Part shown: piece after piece, positions 24,537 through 32,612 of the stretch | Position numbering within the stretch: the first letter of the stretch is position 1 | Layout: each line of letters starts with the position of its first letter | DNA from: Bacillota bacterium | GTDB lineage: Bacteria > Bacillota > Desulfitobacteriia > Desulfitobacteriales > JAJXUE01 | Reading direction: 5' to 3' | NCBI GenBank assembly: GCA_021811155.1 | Contig: JAJZPO010000010.1 | Location: forward strand, 3,054-50,746 | Length of the DNA: 47,693 nucleotides | Notes under the pieces: generated by a model | Seen by the model: the letters and a program-made list of their open reading frames with translations, nothing else | What the model was told of the DNA's origin: nothing | The model's database searches: none | Program-made: the position numbers and the translations under genes

Positions 24537-25163
24537 CTGGGGCAGCACTCGCCTCGCTGCGTAGAACTTCTCCCGGTAAATACCGGCTACCTTAGAAATC
24601 TGCACCCTGGGAGGGGACTCGTGGATCATTTGTCCATTCCCGAGATATACGGCTACATGGGACGGACCGGGACCGTCGGTGGAAAAAAACATCAGGTCCC
24701 CTGGCTGCAAATCCTTGAATTCTACTGGATTTCCGGCCTTGATCTGCCCATAAGTACTGCGCGGCAGCTCTATGCCGGTTGAGCGGAAAATGAGCTGTAC
24801 ATAAGCTGAACAATCCAGGGAGCGTTTGGGGTCACTTCCCCCGAAACGGTACGGCACCCCCAAATAGGTTTTGGCGCTCGTTGTCAGGCGGTCAAACAAG
24901 CTTGGCTCTGGAACAGGCCCGGACTCCGCTTGGTTTGTAGGTGCTGGACGATATGTTGGTCCCAGGATCCGGCTCTGCGCCGGCCGGACAGCTGGCCGGT
25001 CCACCTGGCCCCTGATCAAGGTCACAGCGCCGTTTTTTGCCCCGGTCCCGGGCGCTGCAGCACCGGTCAACAGGGCTGAAAAAGCTAATGTGAAAAATAG
25101 TACAATTATGGTTTTGAGCCGCGTTTGAGTTAGAATTCCGGTTGCAGCCTGCCTAATATGCAC
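24534..25163 (-). CDS. NlpC/P60 peptidoglycan endopeptidase
   Basis: 209 residues. N-terminal membrane/signal segment (about 17-35), a Pro-rich spacer, then the NlpC/P60 domain from about residue 90. Catalytic Cys118 in SLDCSAYVQLIF, His169 in PSHVAVYLG, and third polar residue His181 in MIHES. It would cut D-gamma-glutamyl-meso-DAP-type bonds in the wall. GTG start with AAAGGA six nt upstream. A complete c-di-AMP riboswitch precedes it at 25181-25290, the classic control for this family: high c-di-AMP should shut it off. Confidence 0.93.
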   Translation of the reverse strand: MHIRQAATGILTQTRLKTIIVLFFTLAFSALLTGAAAPGTGAKNGAVTLIRGQVDRPAVRPAQSRILGPTYRPAPTNQAESGPVPEPSLFDRLTTSAKTYLGVPYRFGGSDPKRSLDCSAYVQLIFRSTGIELPRSTYGQIKAGNPVEFKDLQPGDLMFFSTDGPGPSHVAVYLGNGQMIHESPPRVQISKVAGIYREKFYAARRVLPQ

Positions 25164-25180
25164 GTCAAGTCCTTTCTCAG

Positions 25181-25290
25181 CCTGCGAGGTTAGTTGACGG
25201 GTTCGGTAGAAAAGAAAAGAACCTACGGGTTGCCCCGATTCACCCCGGAAATATTATTCCCCCGCTCCAGCAAACTGGATTCGGCCTTTG
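25181..25290 (-). promoter_or_regulatory. c-di-AMP riboswitch (ydaO/yuaA class)
   Basis: Minus strand, in order: AAGGCCGAAUCC, GGAGCGGGGGAA, CCGGGGUGAAUCGGGGCAAC, UACCGAACCCGUCAACUAAC, CUCGCAGG. All conserved ydaO blocks are present. It ends about 15 nt before the ribosome site of the NlpC/P60 gene. The extended -10 TGTTATACT at 25307-25315 fits as its promoter. Confidence 0.92.
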
Positions 25291-25306
25291 AGTTTTTCTC
25301 ACAAAC

Positions 25307-25315
25307 AGTATAACA
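25307..25315 (-). promoter_or_regulatory. extended -10 promoter of the NlpC/P60 leader
   Basis: Minus strand TGTTATACT (TGn plus TATACT). The -35 region TTCAGC is weak, consistent with an extended -10 promoter. Confidence 0.55.
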
Positions 25316-25418
25316 TTGACAAAAGCTTGGCTGAACCCCTAAAAATTTTCCAATTTATTTCACACAATCCTGCACCAAGGAATATCCTGCCATAGGACTT
25401 TTGAAAGGAGTGTAGGTT

Positions 25419-26798
25419 GTGGTTGAGCCTGCTCACCCCTGTGATTGCCTGCCCTACCGCAATATCTGCAGCCGCGGGCCCAAAAACGGCATTTCCGTCA
25501 CCCAGCCGGCCTGCCAGAGTCTGCCCGACGGCAGCGTAGTCAATAACCCGGCCTTTGTCGGACCTCCGGTCAACAAATCTTACTGGACCTATAAATTCCT
25601 CATTGATGCCGGTGAGGAAACAGAACCCATTGGCAAAATCGCCATCGTCATCTGCGAAACCATCAAAATAACGGACCTGGTGGTCAGTGAAAAGGTAGAT
25701 GAGTGCGGCCGTTTTATCCCCGTGCCCTTTACCCTGACCCACAGCGATCCCAACTTCGGTACTGCGCCCCACGGCTTCCAACTCCTGGTCGTGCACAACA
25801 ACGACCGTTATGATACCGGAGTAAGCGTAGCCTACCGCCTCGAAATCAGTGGGGATTTTGCCACAGCGGTCGAGCCCATCAAGGTTAGGGCCGGTTTTTG
25901 CGTCCTCATCTATGACTGCGGCTGCTTTATTATCCCTAAGTGCCAGGACCAGGGCCAGCTGGCCGTAAGCAAGGACTGTGAGAGGGCGATAATTGATAAC
26001 CGGCTCCTGTTAAATTACAGCGTTGTTGTGTCCAACATCGGCAACGCCTCCCTGTCCGATGTGGACTTCCTGGACGAAATCGAAATTCCCCTCCAATTCA
26101 CCCTGGGAGTGATAACGGTCGATCCGCCTTCTTTGGCTGTGGACACCGAAACACCTGGTTTGATCAAAATCAGCGGGAGCCTCGGAACAATGGATCCGGG
26201 CGAGAAACAGCACATTGAATACCAAATCCAGGTCGTCTCTATATCCGGCCCAGGCGAATATGTTGTTGCCAACACAGCCTCTGCCACGTCTGGCGGGGTT
26301 CAGGCCTCCGCCAGCTGCCATCTCAAAGTAGATGCCGTCGAGCTTAGTGTAAATAAATGCTGCAGCCTCAACAATACCAGCGGTGAATTCGCCTTAAAGC
26401 TGAGCGCGATTGAACTGTCACCCGCAACTCTGCTTGATATCCGGGACAGCATGGAAATCCCGGCGGGCATCACCCTGCAATTCCACAGCTTTGACGGGTG
26501 CCTGGCGACTTTTGAGGACAGCGGTGACCCAGTGCCCCTGGACACCGACATTCCTGGCCCTGCGGCCATTAATATCAGATGTTCCGAGGTCTCTGTCCCC
26601 GCCGCAGGCATGACCCAAAGGCACATCACCTTCACTGTGGTCTGCATTTCCGACCTGAGAACTCTCGAACTGGTCAATATTATTCAGCAGGTCACTCCCT
26701 CGGATCCGGGCAAACAAATATTCCTCGGCGCGCACCCTGTCCCGGCGGAAGCCAAGATAACGCTTTTTGCCAGCGCAACCTGCTCCAACCCGTGCTGA
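25419..26798 (+). CDS. unknown protein, tandem paralogue 1
   Basis: 459 residues, GTG start with GAAAGGAG eight nt upstream. No signal peptide or membrane segment. N-terminal third: a domain shared with the next gene, with KNGISVTQPACQSLPDGSVV, a TYKF motif, PVPFTL and VSVAYRLEISG. Then a Cys-containing hinge (YDCGCFIIPKC) and two beta-rich repeats of DUF11/Ig-like style (LNYSVVVSNIGNASLSDVDF; FALKLSAIELSPATLLDIRD). Ends SATCSNPC. About 18 Cys in total, so cross-linking is possible. I do not recognise the family. With YyaC and a Cse60-like protein in the window, a spore-surface or other structural role is possible, but this is only inference. Confidence 0.85.
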   Translation: MVEPAHPCDCLPYRNICSRGPKNGISVTQPACQSLPDGSVVNNPAFVGPPVNKSYWTYKFLIDAGEETEPIGKIAIVICETIKITDLVVSEKVDECGRFIPVPFTLTHSDPNFGTAPHGFQLLVVHNNDRYDTGVSVAYRLEISGDFATAVEPIKVRAGFCVLIYDCGCFIIPKCQDQGQLAVSKDCERAIIDNRLLLNYSVVVSNIGNASLSDVDFLDEIEIPLQFTLGVITVDPPSLAVDTETPGLIKISGSLGTMDPGEKQHIEYQIQVVSISGPGEYVVANTASATSGGVQASASCHLKVDAVELSVNKCCSLNNTSGEFALKLSAIELSPATLLDIRDSMEIPAGITLQFHSFDGCLATFEDSGDPVPLDTDIPGPAAINIRCSEVSVPAAGMTQRHITFTVVCISDLRTLELVNIIQQVTPSDPGKQIFLGAHPVPAEAKITLFASATCSNPC

Positions 26799-26888
26799 TG
26801 TTGGGCGCCTGGCCTGTATGGCGCCAGGTCCCTGTCCTTGCCTCAATCGGCCTCGCCTAAGCCCGGCAGTCTAACTCCAGGATTGATT

Positions 26889-26919
26889 AACTCACCTTCA
26901 CATCGGGGGTGAGTTTTTT
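26889..26919 (+). terminator. intrinsic terminator between the tandem paralogues
   Basis: AACTCACC...GGTGAGTT followed by TTTTT. The two paralogues are therefore probably separate transcripts. Confidence 0.8.
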
Positions 26920-27018
26920 CCTTGCCCTGCTCCTGCCGGCTAAATCGCTGCAGGCAAGGTGTAACACGGTAGCCAAGCCTTGAATAACCTGTAACAAAGC
27001 AAGAAAGGGGGAATCCTC

Positions 27019-28395
27019 ATGGCGGACCGGGCCTGCGGATCACTCTATACCAGCCTGTGCTGTTTGGCGAAAAACGGCATCTCCGTGATGCAGCCTTCGT
27101 GCCAGGTTCTGCCGGGAGGCGCTGTGGCCCAAAACCCCGTTTACCTGGAACCACCCACAGCCAAAACCTTTTTCACTTATAAATTCTTCAGCGATGTCTC
27201 CGAACTGACCAAACCTGTTACCTGTATTGCCATTCCGGTTTGCGCCAGCCTGACCACTTCCGATATCATTGTCAGGGAGAGCATTGACGGCTGGGGGGAT
27301 TTCACCCCTGTTCCCTTCTCACTCTCTCCAGTGGATCCGGTCTTCGGCGATGCCCCAACGGGATATCAGTATCTCAAAGTAGAAATTGACGGACGTTACG
27401 GCAAGGGTGTTTCAGTCTTTTACCGCCTGGAAATTGCCGGGGAGATTCCGTTAACCCTCCAGCCGGTAATGGTAAAGACCGGCAATGTCTCCGGATTGGT
27501 TTTCGACTGCCCGGATTGTTTCCCAGTCCCCGGCTGCGCCAAGGACGGCAAACTTCACCTCACCCAGGATTGTTTCACGGTCATCAGCAAAAACAGGGCA
27601 ATAATCCTGCATGAGCTTTTGATCCAAAACACAGGCTCAGCGGCGCTCAGCAGTGTGCGCTTCCGCGAAACCATAGGACTCCCCCCGGGTCTGACAGCCG
27701 GGGCAGTAATTTCTCCAACTCCACCCTGCTTGTTCGCAGTTTCCGGCGCAGAGGGGCAAATTAGTGTGGAGGGCGAGCTAGGGCAGCTAAATCCGGGCCA
27801 GCTGGCGCCCATAACTTTCAGCCTTCCCATTGAGGGCATATCTGCCCCCGGGGAATATGTGCTAAACTGCACCGGCGAGGTCCGGAACGACACCTCCGCT
27901 GCCACAGTTGTATCTAATCCATCCATAGGAGCAGTAAGTCTGAGCGCGGATAACTGCAGCCGCATCGACAGCCTCAACCTGGGAGTGTTTTCTCTCAAAA
28001 TTTCCAGCGCCGGAGATTCCCCGGCCAGTGTGGCAGCTTTCTTTGACCAGATTAACCTGCCCTTTGGTGTGACTGTCCAGTTCACTGATTTTGACGGCTG
28101 TACAGCGACCTTCGCCAAAAACCTCAGCCCCGTGCCCCTCAATACCAATGTCACAGGCCCCATGACCATCAATCTTGCCTGCAGCTCGGTAAAAGTCCCT
28201 GCCCGGGGTACCGCGCAAAAAAACATTACGTTCGTGGTGCTCTCCACCGCAATCTTCGGGTCCCTGACCATTACCAACACCCTGAGAGAAGTCAGTTTGG
28301 CGGAGCCTTCCCGGCAAGTTTTCCTGGGAGCAGGCCCCTTGCCTCTAGCAGCTTATATCAACATCACAGCAGGAGCCAGCAGCCACCGCCCCTAA
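27019..28395 (+). CDS. unknown protein, tandem paralogue 2
   Basis: 458 residues; ATG with AAAGGGGG seven nt upstream. Collinear with the previous gene: KNGISVMQPSCQVLPGGAV, FTYKFFSD, FTPVPFSLSPVDPVFGDAP, VSVFYRLEIAGE, a Cys hinge (FDCPDCFPVPGC), and two beta-rich repeats (HELLIQNTGSAALSSVRFRE; FSLKISSAGDSPASVAAFFD) with a conserved FDGC-ATF motif. Fewer Cys than paralogue 1. No signal peptide. The pair arose by duplication; divergence is large, so it is old. Function unknown. Confidence 0.85.
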   Translation: MADRACGSLYTSLCCLAKNGISVMQPSCQVLPGGAVAQNPVYLEPPTAKTFFTYKFFSDVSELTKPVTCIAIPVCASLTTSDIIVRESIDGWGDFTPVPFSLSPVDPVFGDAPTGYQYLKVEIDGRYGKGVSVFYRLEIAGEIPLTLQPVMVKTGNVSGLVFDCPDCFPVPGCAKDGKLHLTQDCFTVISKNRAIILHELLIQNTGSAALSSVRFRETIGLPPGLTAGAVISPTPPCLFAVSGAEGQISVEGELGQLNPGQLAPITFSLPIEGISAPGEYVLNCTGEVRNDTSAATVVSNPSIGAVSLSADNCSRIDSLNLGVFSLKISSAGDSPASVAAFFDQINLPFGVTVQFTDFDGCTATFAKNLSPVPLNTNVTGPMTINLACSSVKVPARGTAQKNITFVVLSTAIFGSLTITNTLREVSLAEPSRQVFLGAGPLPLAAYINITAGASSHRP

Positions 28396-28398
28396 ACG

Positions 28399-28541
28399 GG
28401 TGTCACGGGGAGTGTCACGGGGACGGGTACATTGACACTCTTTCATTAACATTTTACCGCCATCCGTCTCCCAACTCGGTTAAGACAATGTCATAGAGTG
28501 TCAAGGGGACTGTCCCCGTGACATCCCCGTGACATCCTTGC
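28399..28541. repeat. REPIN-like pair of family A palindromes in inverted orientation
   Basis: Left arm GTGTCACGGGGAGTGTCACG with GGGACGGGTACATTGACACTCT; the right arm, read on the other strand, is nearly the same (ATGTCACGGGGATGTCACGG, GGACAGTCCCCTTGACACTCT). About 43 nt per arm around a 55-60 nt spacer. Confidence 0.75.
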
Positions 28542-28550
28542 GCAAACAGT

Positions 28551-28592
28551 AAACAGCATGCCTGGTGTAAGTCGGCATGCTGTTACTTTTTG
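28551..28592 (+). terminator. intrinsic terminator after tandem paralogue 2
   Basis: AACAGCATGCC-TGGTGTAAGTC-GGCATGCTGTT followed by ACTTTTT. Confidence 0.75.
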
Positions 28593-28736
28593 GGGGTGAT
28601 AGGGTCCAGGGGGCAGGGCCAGCCAGATTGTCTGCTAATTGCTGTAATTGCTGGAACATTTTTTTACCTGAAACGTAATAAAAAATAACACAGCGGCAAT
28701 ACATGCCGCTCCAAAAAGAAGGAGGAATATTTCGAG

Positions 28737-29057
28737 ATGATCTTAACCACAACCCCGTCGCTCGAAGGCAAAAAAATCTTATCCTACAAAGGCGTAATTA
28801 CCAGCGAAGCAATTATGGGGGCAAACATCGTGCGGGATTTTCTGGCAGGCATTACGGACATAATCGGGGGCCGTTCCGGAGCCTATGAAGAAAAGCTCCA
28901 GGAAGCGAGGCGGGTCTGCCTGCAGGAACTGGAGTACAGAGCCTCACGCCTCGGCGCCAACGCCGTGGTGGGCATTGACCTGGACTACGAAGTGGTAGGA
29001 CAGGGCGGCAGTATGCTGATGGTGAGCGCCAGCGGCACCGCTGTGGTCACAGAATAG
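28737..29057 (+). CDS. YbjQ/UPF0145 family protein
   Basis: 106 residues, the family's usual size. It has the pattern [21 protein letters not shown], then an Arg/Glu-rich helix ([20 protein letters not shown]), [18 protein letters not shown] and a closing [16 protein letters not shown]. These oligomeric small proteins have been called putative heavy-metal-binding; the biological role is unproven. ATG with GGAGG 11 nt upstream. Converges on the YyaC gene with a 13-nt gap. Confidence 0.9.
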   Translation: MILTTTPSLEGKKILSYKGVITSEAIMGANIVRDFLAGITDIIGGRSGAYEEKLQEARRVCLQELEYRASRLGANAVVGIDLDYEVVGQGGSMLMVSASGTAVVTE

Positions 29058-29070
29058 CGGGCATAACGGA

Positions 29071-29619
29071 TTACCTGTAACCACTAACCATTGGGCGCCG
29101 GACTTGCCCCCTTAGGGACATAGCCCGGTAAATCCCCAGGGCGGTTGCCTGGGCTCCGGCATAGACAAGGGACAGACGGGTATTGGCCAGGACCATATTT
29201 TCCATAAAGCCGCCCACATTTACGGTCATGGTGATGCCCAGGTCACCGACCTTCTCCAGCTTTTTACCCACCCCTGCGCCAGGTGTAATGGGCCCCAGGT
29301 AAAAATTTAACTGACCTACTGAATTCAAGTTTCCCAGGCAGGCATCTATGGCCAGGACAAAAGAGCCTGGGTCGAGGTTTCGCATTGAGTCCTTCAGGTT
29401 TCCGGCATGCACCGGGTGGTCCAAAGTTCCCAAAGGGTTCAGCCCGAACCCTTTGAGGAAAGTCCCCACCAGCGGTCCGAAACAGTCCCCGGTGACCCGG
29501 TCCGTCCCGATGCACAGGGGCACAACCGGACGGGATTCTTCGGGGAGAAATTCACGGATAATTTCTGTTATCCGCAAGAATGCATTCCTTTCATCGTAGC
29601 GTATCGATGCAATCAGCAT
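29071..29619 (-). CDS. yyaC: spore protease YyaC-like (DUF1256)
   Basis: 182 residues starting MLIASIRYDERNAF; the ATG at 29619 has GGAGGG four nt upstream, which is preferred over an upstream in-frame ATG that gives 213 residues. Core motifs: CIGTDRVTGDCFGPLVGTFL, GTLDHPVHAGNL, VLAIDACLGN and PGAGVGKKLEKVGD. This is the GPR-like DUF1256 family found in endospore formers and expressed in sporulation; the exact substrate is not settled. It marks the organism as a sporulator. No operon partner is obvious. Confidence 0.92.
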   Translation of the reverse strand: MLIASIRYDERNAFLRITEIIREFLPEESRPVVPLCIGTDRVTGDCFGPLVGTFLKGFGLNPLGTLDHPVHAGNLKDSMRNLDPGSFVLAIDACLGNLNSVGQLNFYLGPITPGAGVGKKLEKVGDLGITMTVNVGGFMENMVLANTRLSLVYAGAQATALGIYRAMSLRGQVRRPMVSGYR

Positions 29620-30007
29620 AAAACCCTCCGGAAAGTATTCCAGTATGAGGTTCAACCTCCAATTGGAAATACCTTCCATCAAATTTATGCTGTTTTCTTC
29701 ATTATTCCCCATGCGAATGGTAAAACCAGCGAATCTTTCGAGACCAGTAAACTTCTACAAGCGCTTGACCCAAAAATCTCCGTTGTTCGTCCAAAAAAGA
29801 AATTGCACAAGTATTAGTATGTCGTAAAAAAGTAGTGAGTCAGTTGGGGACGGTTCTTGATTGACTCACTCAGAAGTCAGAATCAGTACGTCCTATCTTT
29901 AGCCATTGTATCATTCATCAGTGGTGCCGCTGAGCGGCATGGGAGTCTGGAGTCTGATTTCTGACTAATGACCATTCTCAAACTCGGTCGGGAAAGGGGA
30001 GAATTTC
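29620..30007. repeat. 388-nt gene-free gap filled with repeats
   Basis: Holds a family C REP-like palindrome at 29835-29869 (GTGAGTCA...TGACTCAC around GGGGACGGTTCT), a 38-nt dispersed repeat at 29911-29948 shared with 46873-46910 (CATTCATCAGTGGTGCCG, AGCGGCATG), and short GTCAGAATC/GTCTGGAGTCTG units on either side. No further gene is supported. Confidence 0.65.
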
Positions 30008-30496
30008 ATGACCGGCACTAAAGTCCTTGGGTTGGTTTTGGTGATTGCGGGCAGTTTGTTTACGCTGGATTCCCTGGGGTGGATCCATTTATCCTGGGGT
30101 TATCTTTGGCCTCTGTTTTTGCTTCTGCCGGGAATCGCCTTTCATGCAGCATTTTTTGCCGGCAGGAATCAGAACGCGGGCCTGCTGGTACCTGGCGGGA
30201 TACTGACTGTTTACGGGCTGCTCTTCAGTGCAATGACAATCTTCGGCTGGCAGCTGATGGAGGTATTCTGGCCGGTGTTCATCCTGGGGGTTGCCTTGGG
30301 CCTGTTTGAGCTTTACGTTTTTGGGCCCCGGGAGACCGGGCTGCTCATCCCGGTGGGCATCCTTTCCCTGGTGGGCTTCGCCTTTCTGTTTATCAACCTG
30401 CTGCACACCGGCGGGAGCGTTTTGGTTGGGCTGGCCCTCATCCTTGCCGGAGGAGCAGTAATCCTCAAAGGCAGCGGTCTTAATACCAAAAAGTGA
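30008..30496 (+). CDS. membrane protein, LiaI/LiaF-TM-like (DUF5668 type)
   Basis: 162 residues, almost entirely membrane helices: five or six segments with short turns, beginning KVLGLVLVIAGSLFTLDSLG and including the repeated pattern WGYLWPLFLLLPGI / MEVFWPVFILGVALG. This matches the hydrophobic N-terminal module of LiaF and related DUF5668 proteins, often found near envelope-stress or ABC-transporter operons. ATG with AAAGGGGAG upstream. Converges on the ABC permease gene (10-nt gap), so it is likely functionally near the envelope-stress-type sigma locus to its right. Confidence 0.75.
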   Translation: MTGTKVLGLVLVIAGSLFTLDSLGWIHLSWGYLWPLFLLLPGIAFHAAFFAGRNQNAGLLVPGGILTVYGLLFSAMTIFGWQLMEVFWPVFILGVALGLFELYVFGPRETGLLIPVGILSLVGFAFLFINLLHTGGSVLVGLALILAGGAVILKGSGLNTKK

Positions 30497-30506
30497 CCGG
30501 GTATGT

Positions 30507-31262
30507 TCACAATTCCTGCCGTTTCAGGATCAACACGGCCGCTGTGAGCAGGACGACGATCAGGCCTGCATTAAAAGCCAAAGGCTGCCATAACAGTTCC
30601 GGCTCTTTTCCCGCAAAAATCTTTTCCGCCTGCCCTATAAGGGCCCCAGGAAACAACCTCTCTGACCAGGAGGCCAGCTTGGGCAGCAAGGTCAGGGCCA
30701 GGATTCCCAGCAAGGCTGCGCCCCCCGCTGAGGCCTGACCTGAAAACAGGGTACTCGCCAAAATGGCCAATGCCACCGTGATGAGCAAATAGAGCAGGTA
30801 CACAAGCCCCCCAGACCAGGCGGCCTGCCAGTCCACCGGACCGATCAGCGCCTGGGTGTAATATGCGCTTGCCCCCAGACCGAGCCAGAAAGCCACAGCA
30901 GCCAACAGGCTGCAGGCAAAGAATTTGGCCGCCAGGTAAGCGCCCCGGGCTACGGGTTTGACCAAGACCGCAGCCGCAACCCCGCTGGCCTTTTCCTGAG
31001 CCACAGTCCCCATCACCACCAGGATCACCATCAGCACACCCATCTGGTTGAACTGGCCCAGGGTAGCCTTCAGGACATCCATCGGTGCAGTGGGCGGCAT
31101 TACCAGGGTTGTGCCGGGCGGCAAGGAGTTTTTTAGGATCTCCGGCATCAGCTTGAAGGCAATGGGCTGTCCCAAGCCCAACACCAGGAAAACGCACGGC
31201 AGGAGCAGCCAGCGGTAAGTCCGGAGGATCTCCTTCAATTCCTTTTGCAGCATAGCTTTCAT
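30507..31262 (-). CDS. ABC transporter permease, YxlG-like
   Basis: 251 residues starting MKAMLQKELKEIL. The ATG overlaps the ATPase gene stop in ATGA, with GGTGG upstream; an in-frame start 27 codons earlier lies inside the ATPase gene and is rejected. Six membrane segments of the ABC-2 type, with a large first loop (LPPGTTLVMPPTAPMDVL), and the typical GTVAQEKASGVAAAVLVKPV after TM2. Partner of the ATPase at 31259. In Bacillus the equivalent gene, yxlG, closes the sigY operon; here gene order yxlE-yxlF-yxlG is the same. The substrate is unknown. Confidence 0.85.
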   Translation of the reverse strand: MKAMLQKELKEILRTYRWLLLPCVFLVLGLGQPIAFKLMPEILKNSLPPGTTLVMPPTAPMDVLKATLGQFNQMGVLMVILVVMGTVAQEKASGVAAAVLVKPVARGAYLAAKFFACSLLAAVAFWLGLGASAYYTQALIGPVDWQAAWSGGLVYLLYLLITVALAILASTLFSGQASAGGAALLGILALTLLPKLASWSERLFPGALIGQAEKIFAGKEPELLWQPLAFNAGLIVVLLTAAVLILKRQEL

Positions 31263-32176
31263 TTGCTCACCACCCTGAGGAACACCTCTTCCAGACTTGG
31301 GGTTTTCAGCTGGTAACGTCTTAACACTGCGCCTTCTGTCCACAGAAATCCGGGCAGCTGCAGTTTTGCCTGGGCCAGGTCACTCACCACAACAGTGAGC
31401 AGCTGCCCGGAACTTTGATGCGACTGGTAATAGGGCAGGACCTGCAGCTTATCCAGCAGCCCGTCAGGCGCGCTTTCCAGTTCCAGTTCAAACACCGGGT
31501 CAGTGTACCCCTGCCTCAGTTCCTCCACACTCGCCTGCAGGGCGACCTCTCCCTCCTTCAGGATAACCACGTCATCGCAGATTTGGTCGGCGTCGTTAAG
31601 GACATGAGTGGAAAAGAATACTGTAGAGTCCTGTTTCAGTTCACGGATCAGTTCCAGCAGTTCATGCCTCCCCACCGGGTCCAGGGCCGAAACAGGTTCA
31701 TCCAGAAAGAGGACTTTCGGGCGGTTGATCAGGGCTTGGGCTATCCCAAGCCTTTGTTTCATGCCGCCGGAATACCCCCCCGTTTTGCGCCGCGCCGCTT
31801 TTTCCAGGCCCGTCAGGGCCAGCAGTTCCCGCGTCCTTTGCAGCGCTTCCCGCCGGGGCAGTTTAAACAGCCCGGCGCAAAAGAGCAGGTATTCCTCCCC
31901 GCTCATCCAGTTATAGAAGGCGGGAGACTGGGCCAGATAGCCGATATGCCTGCGCACCCCCGCGGGGTCTTGCACCACATCGACCCCGGCTACCTCCACC
32001 TGCCCAGCGTCAGGCCGGGCCAGTCCCGCCAGGATCTTGATCGTGGTCGTTTTCCCGGCCCCATTCGGGCCGAGAAAACCCAGGCAGGAATTCTCGCGCA
32101 CTGCAAAGCTTACACCGCGCAGAGCCTCAACCCGGCCGTAGTTCTTGCGTACGCCTTGGCATGAAATCAGTGTCAT
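31259..32176 (-). CDS. ABC transporter ATPase, YxlF-like
   Basis: 305 residues starting MTLISCQGVRKNYG with GAGG six nt before the ATG; the longer frame would overlap the small gene upstream. Walker A GPNGAGKTT, Q-loop IGYLAQSP, signature SGGMKQRLG, Walker B KVLFLDEPVSALDP, switch His in FFSTH. The C-terminal 80 residues are the extension typical of the ABC-2/Nod-type subfamily. Works with the overlapping permease gene as a homodimeric exporter or self-protection pump. One nt separates it from the PLDc_N-type gene upstream, so the three are co-translated. Confidence 0.92.
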   Translation of the reverse strand: MTLISCQGVRKNYGRVEALRGVSFAVRENSCLGFLGPNGAGKTTTIKILAGLARPDAGQVEVAGVDVVQDPAGVRRHIGYLAQSPAFYNWMSGEEYLLFCAGLFKLPRREALQRTRELLALTGLEKAARRKTGGYSGGMKQRLGIAQALINRPKVLFLDEPVSALDPVGRHELLELIRELKQDSTVFFSTHVLNDADQICDDVVILKEGEVALQASVEELRQGYTDPVFELELESAPDGLLDKLQVLPYYQSHQSSGQLLTVVVSDLAQAKLQLPGFLWTEGAVLRRYQLKTPSLEEVFLRVVSK

Positions 32177-32177
32177 T

Positions 32178-32381
32178 TCAATCCTCTTTCCGGCCAAATA
32201 TAAAGTAGATGATGGCGCCAAGAATCTCACCGAAGACAATAACCAGTACCCAGATCCACTTCTTTCCGCCTGTCACCTGCTCCCGCCTGTACAGGTCCAC
32301 CAGCGCCACCACTTGAACTATCAGCTGGACTGCAAACAGCGGTGCAATAATCATCAAATTTGTCCTGGATAAAACATCCAT
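32178..32381 (-). CDS. PLDc_N-type small membrane protein, YxlE-like
   Basis: 67 residues, two membrane segments (IIAPLFAVQLIVQVVALVDL and WIWVLVIVFGEILGAIIYFI) joined by a basic loop RREQVTGGKK, ending FGRKED. This is the PLD-nuclease N-terminal module that stands alone in YxlE. ATG with GGAGG ten nt upstream. In Bacillus subtilis, YxlE together with YxlC and YxlD acts on SigY. Here it heads the ABC genes downstream of a sigma-factor gene, separated by a repeat-filled gap of about 230 nt. Confidence 0.82.
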   Translation of the reverse strand: MDVLSRTNLMIIAPLFAVQLIVQVVALVDLYRREQVTGGKKWIWVLVIVFGEILGAIIYFIFGRKED

Positions 32382-32434
32382 TTCATTTTCCCCTCCTTTG
32401 TTTTAGCTGCTCTGAAAAATAAGTCGTCTGCCAA

Positions 32435-32511
32435 GTGTCATCCTTAGCAAAGCGAAGGATCTTCACCCCAAATTGCGGGCCTAAGATTCTTTGGCTCCGC
32501 CTCAGAATGAC
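32435..32511. repeat. head-to-head pair of GTCAT(T/C)CT-type dispersed repeats
   Basis: GTGTCATCCTTAGCAAAGCG with AAGGATCTT on one side and AAGATTCTTTGGCTCCGCCT with CAGAATGAC on the other: two diverged copies facing each other. Similar units are widespread in clostridial genomes (from memory). Confidence 0.5.
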
Positions 32512-32535
32512 TGGAGTGGTGATTGCCGAAGAACT

Positions 32536-32592
32536 ATGTCAGGGGGACAGTTCACTGCGCCCCAGGTGTCAGGGGGACAGTCCCCTTGACAC
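32536..32592. repeat. REP-like palindrome, family A, with a half copy
   Basis: A half unit ATGTCAGGGGGACAGTTCAC (32537-32556), then the full GTGTCAGGGGGACAGTCCCC-TTGACAC (32566-32592). It lies between the sigma-fusion gene and the YxlE-like gene. Confidence 0.7.
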
Positions 32593-32612
32593 TCTCCTTT
32601 TGACGCCTTTGA

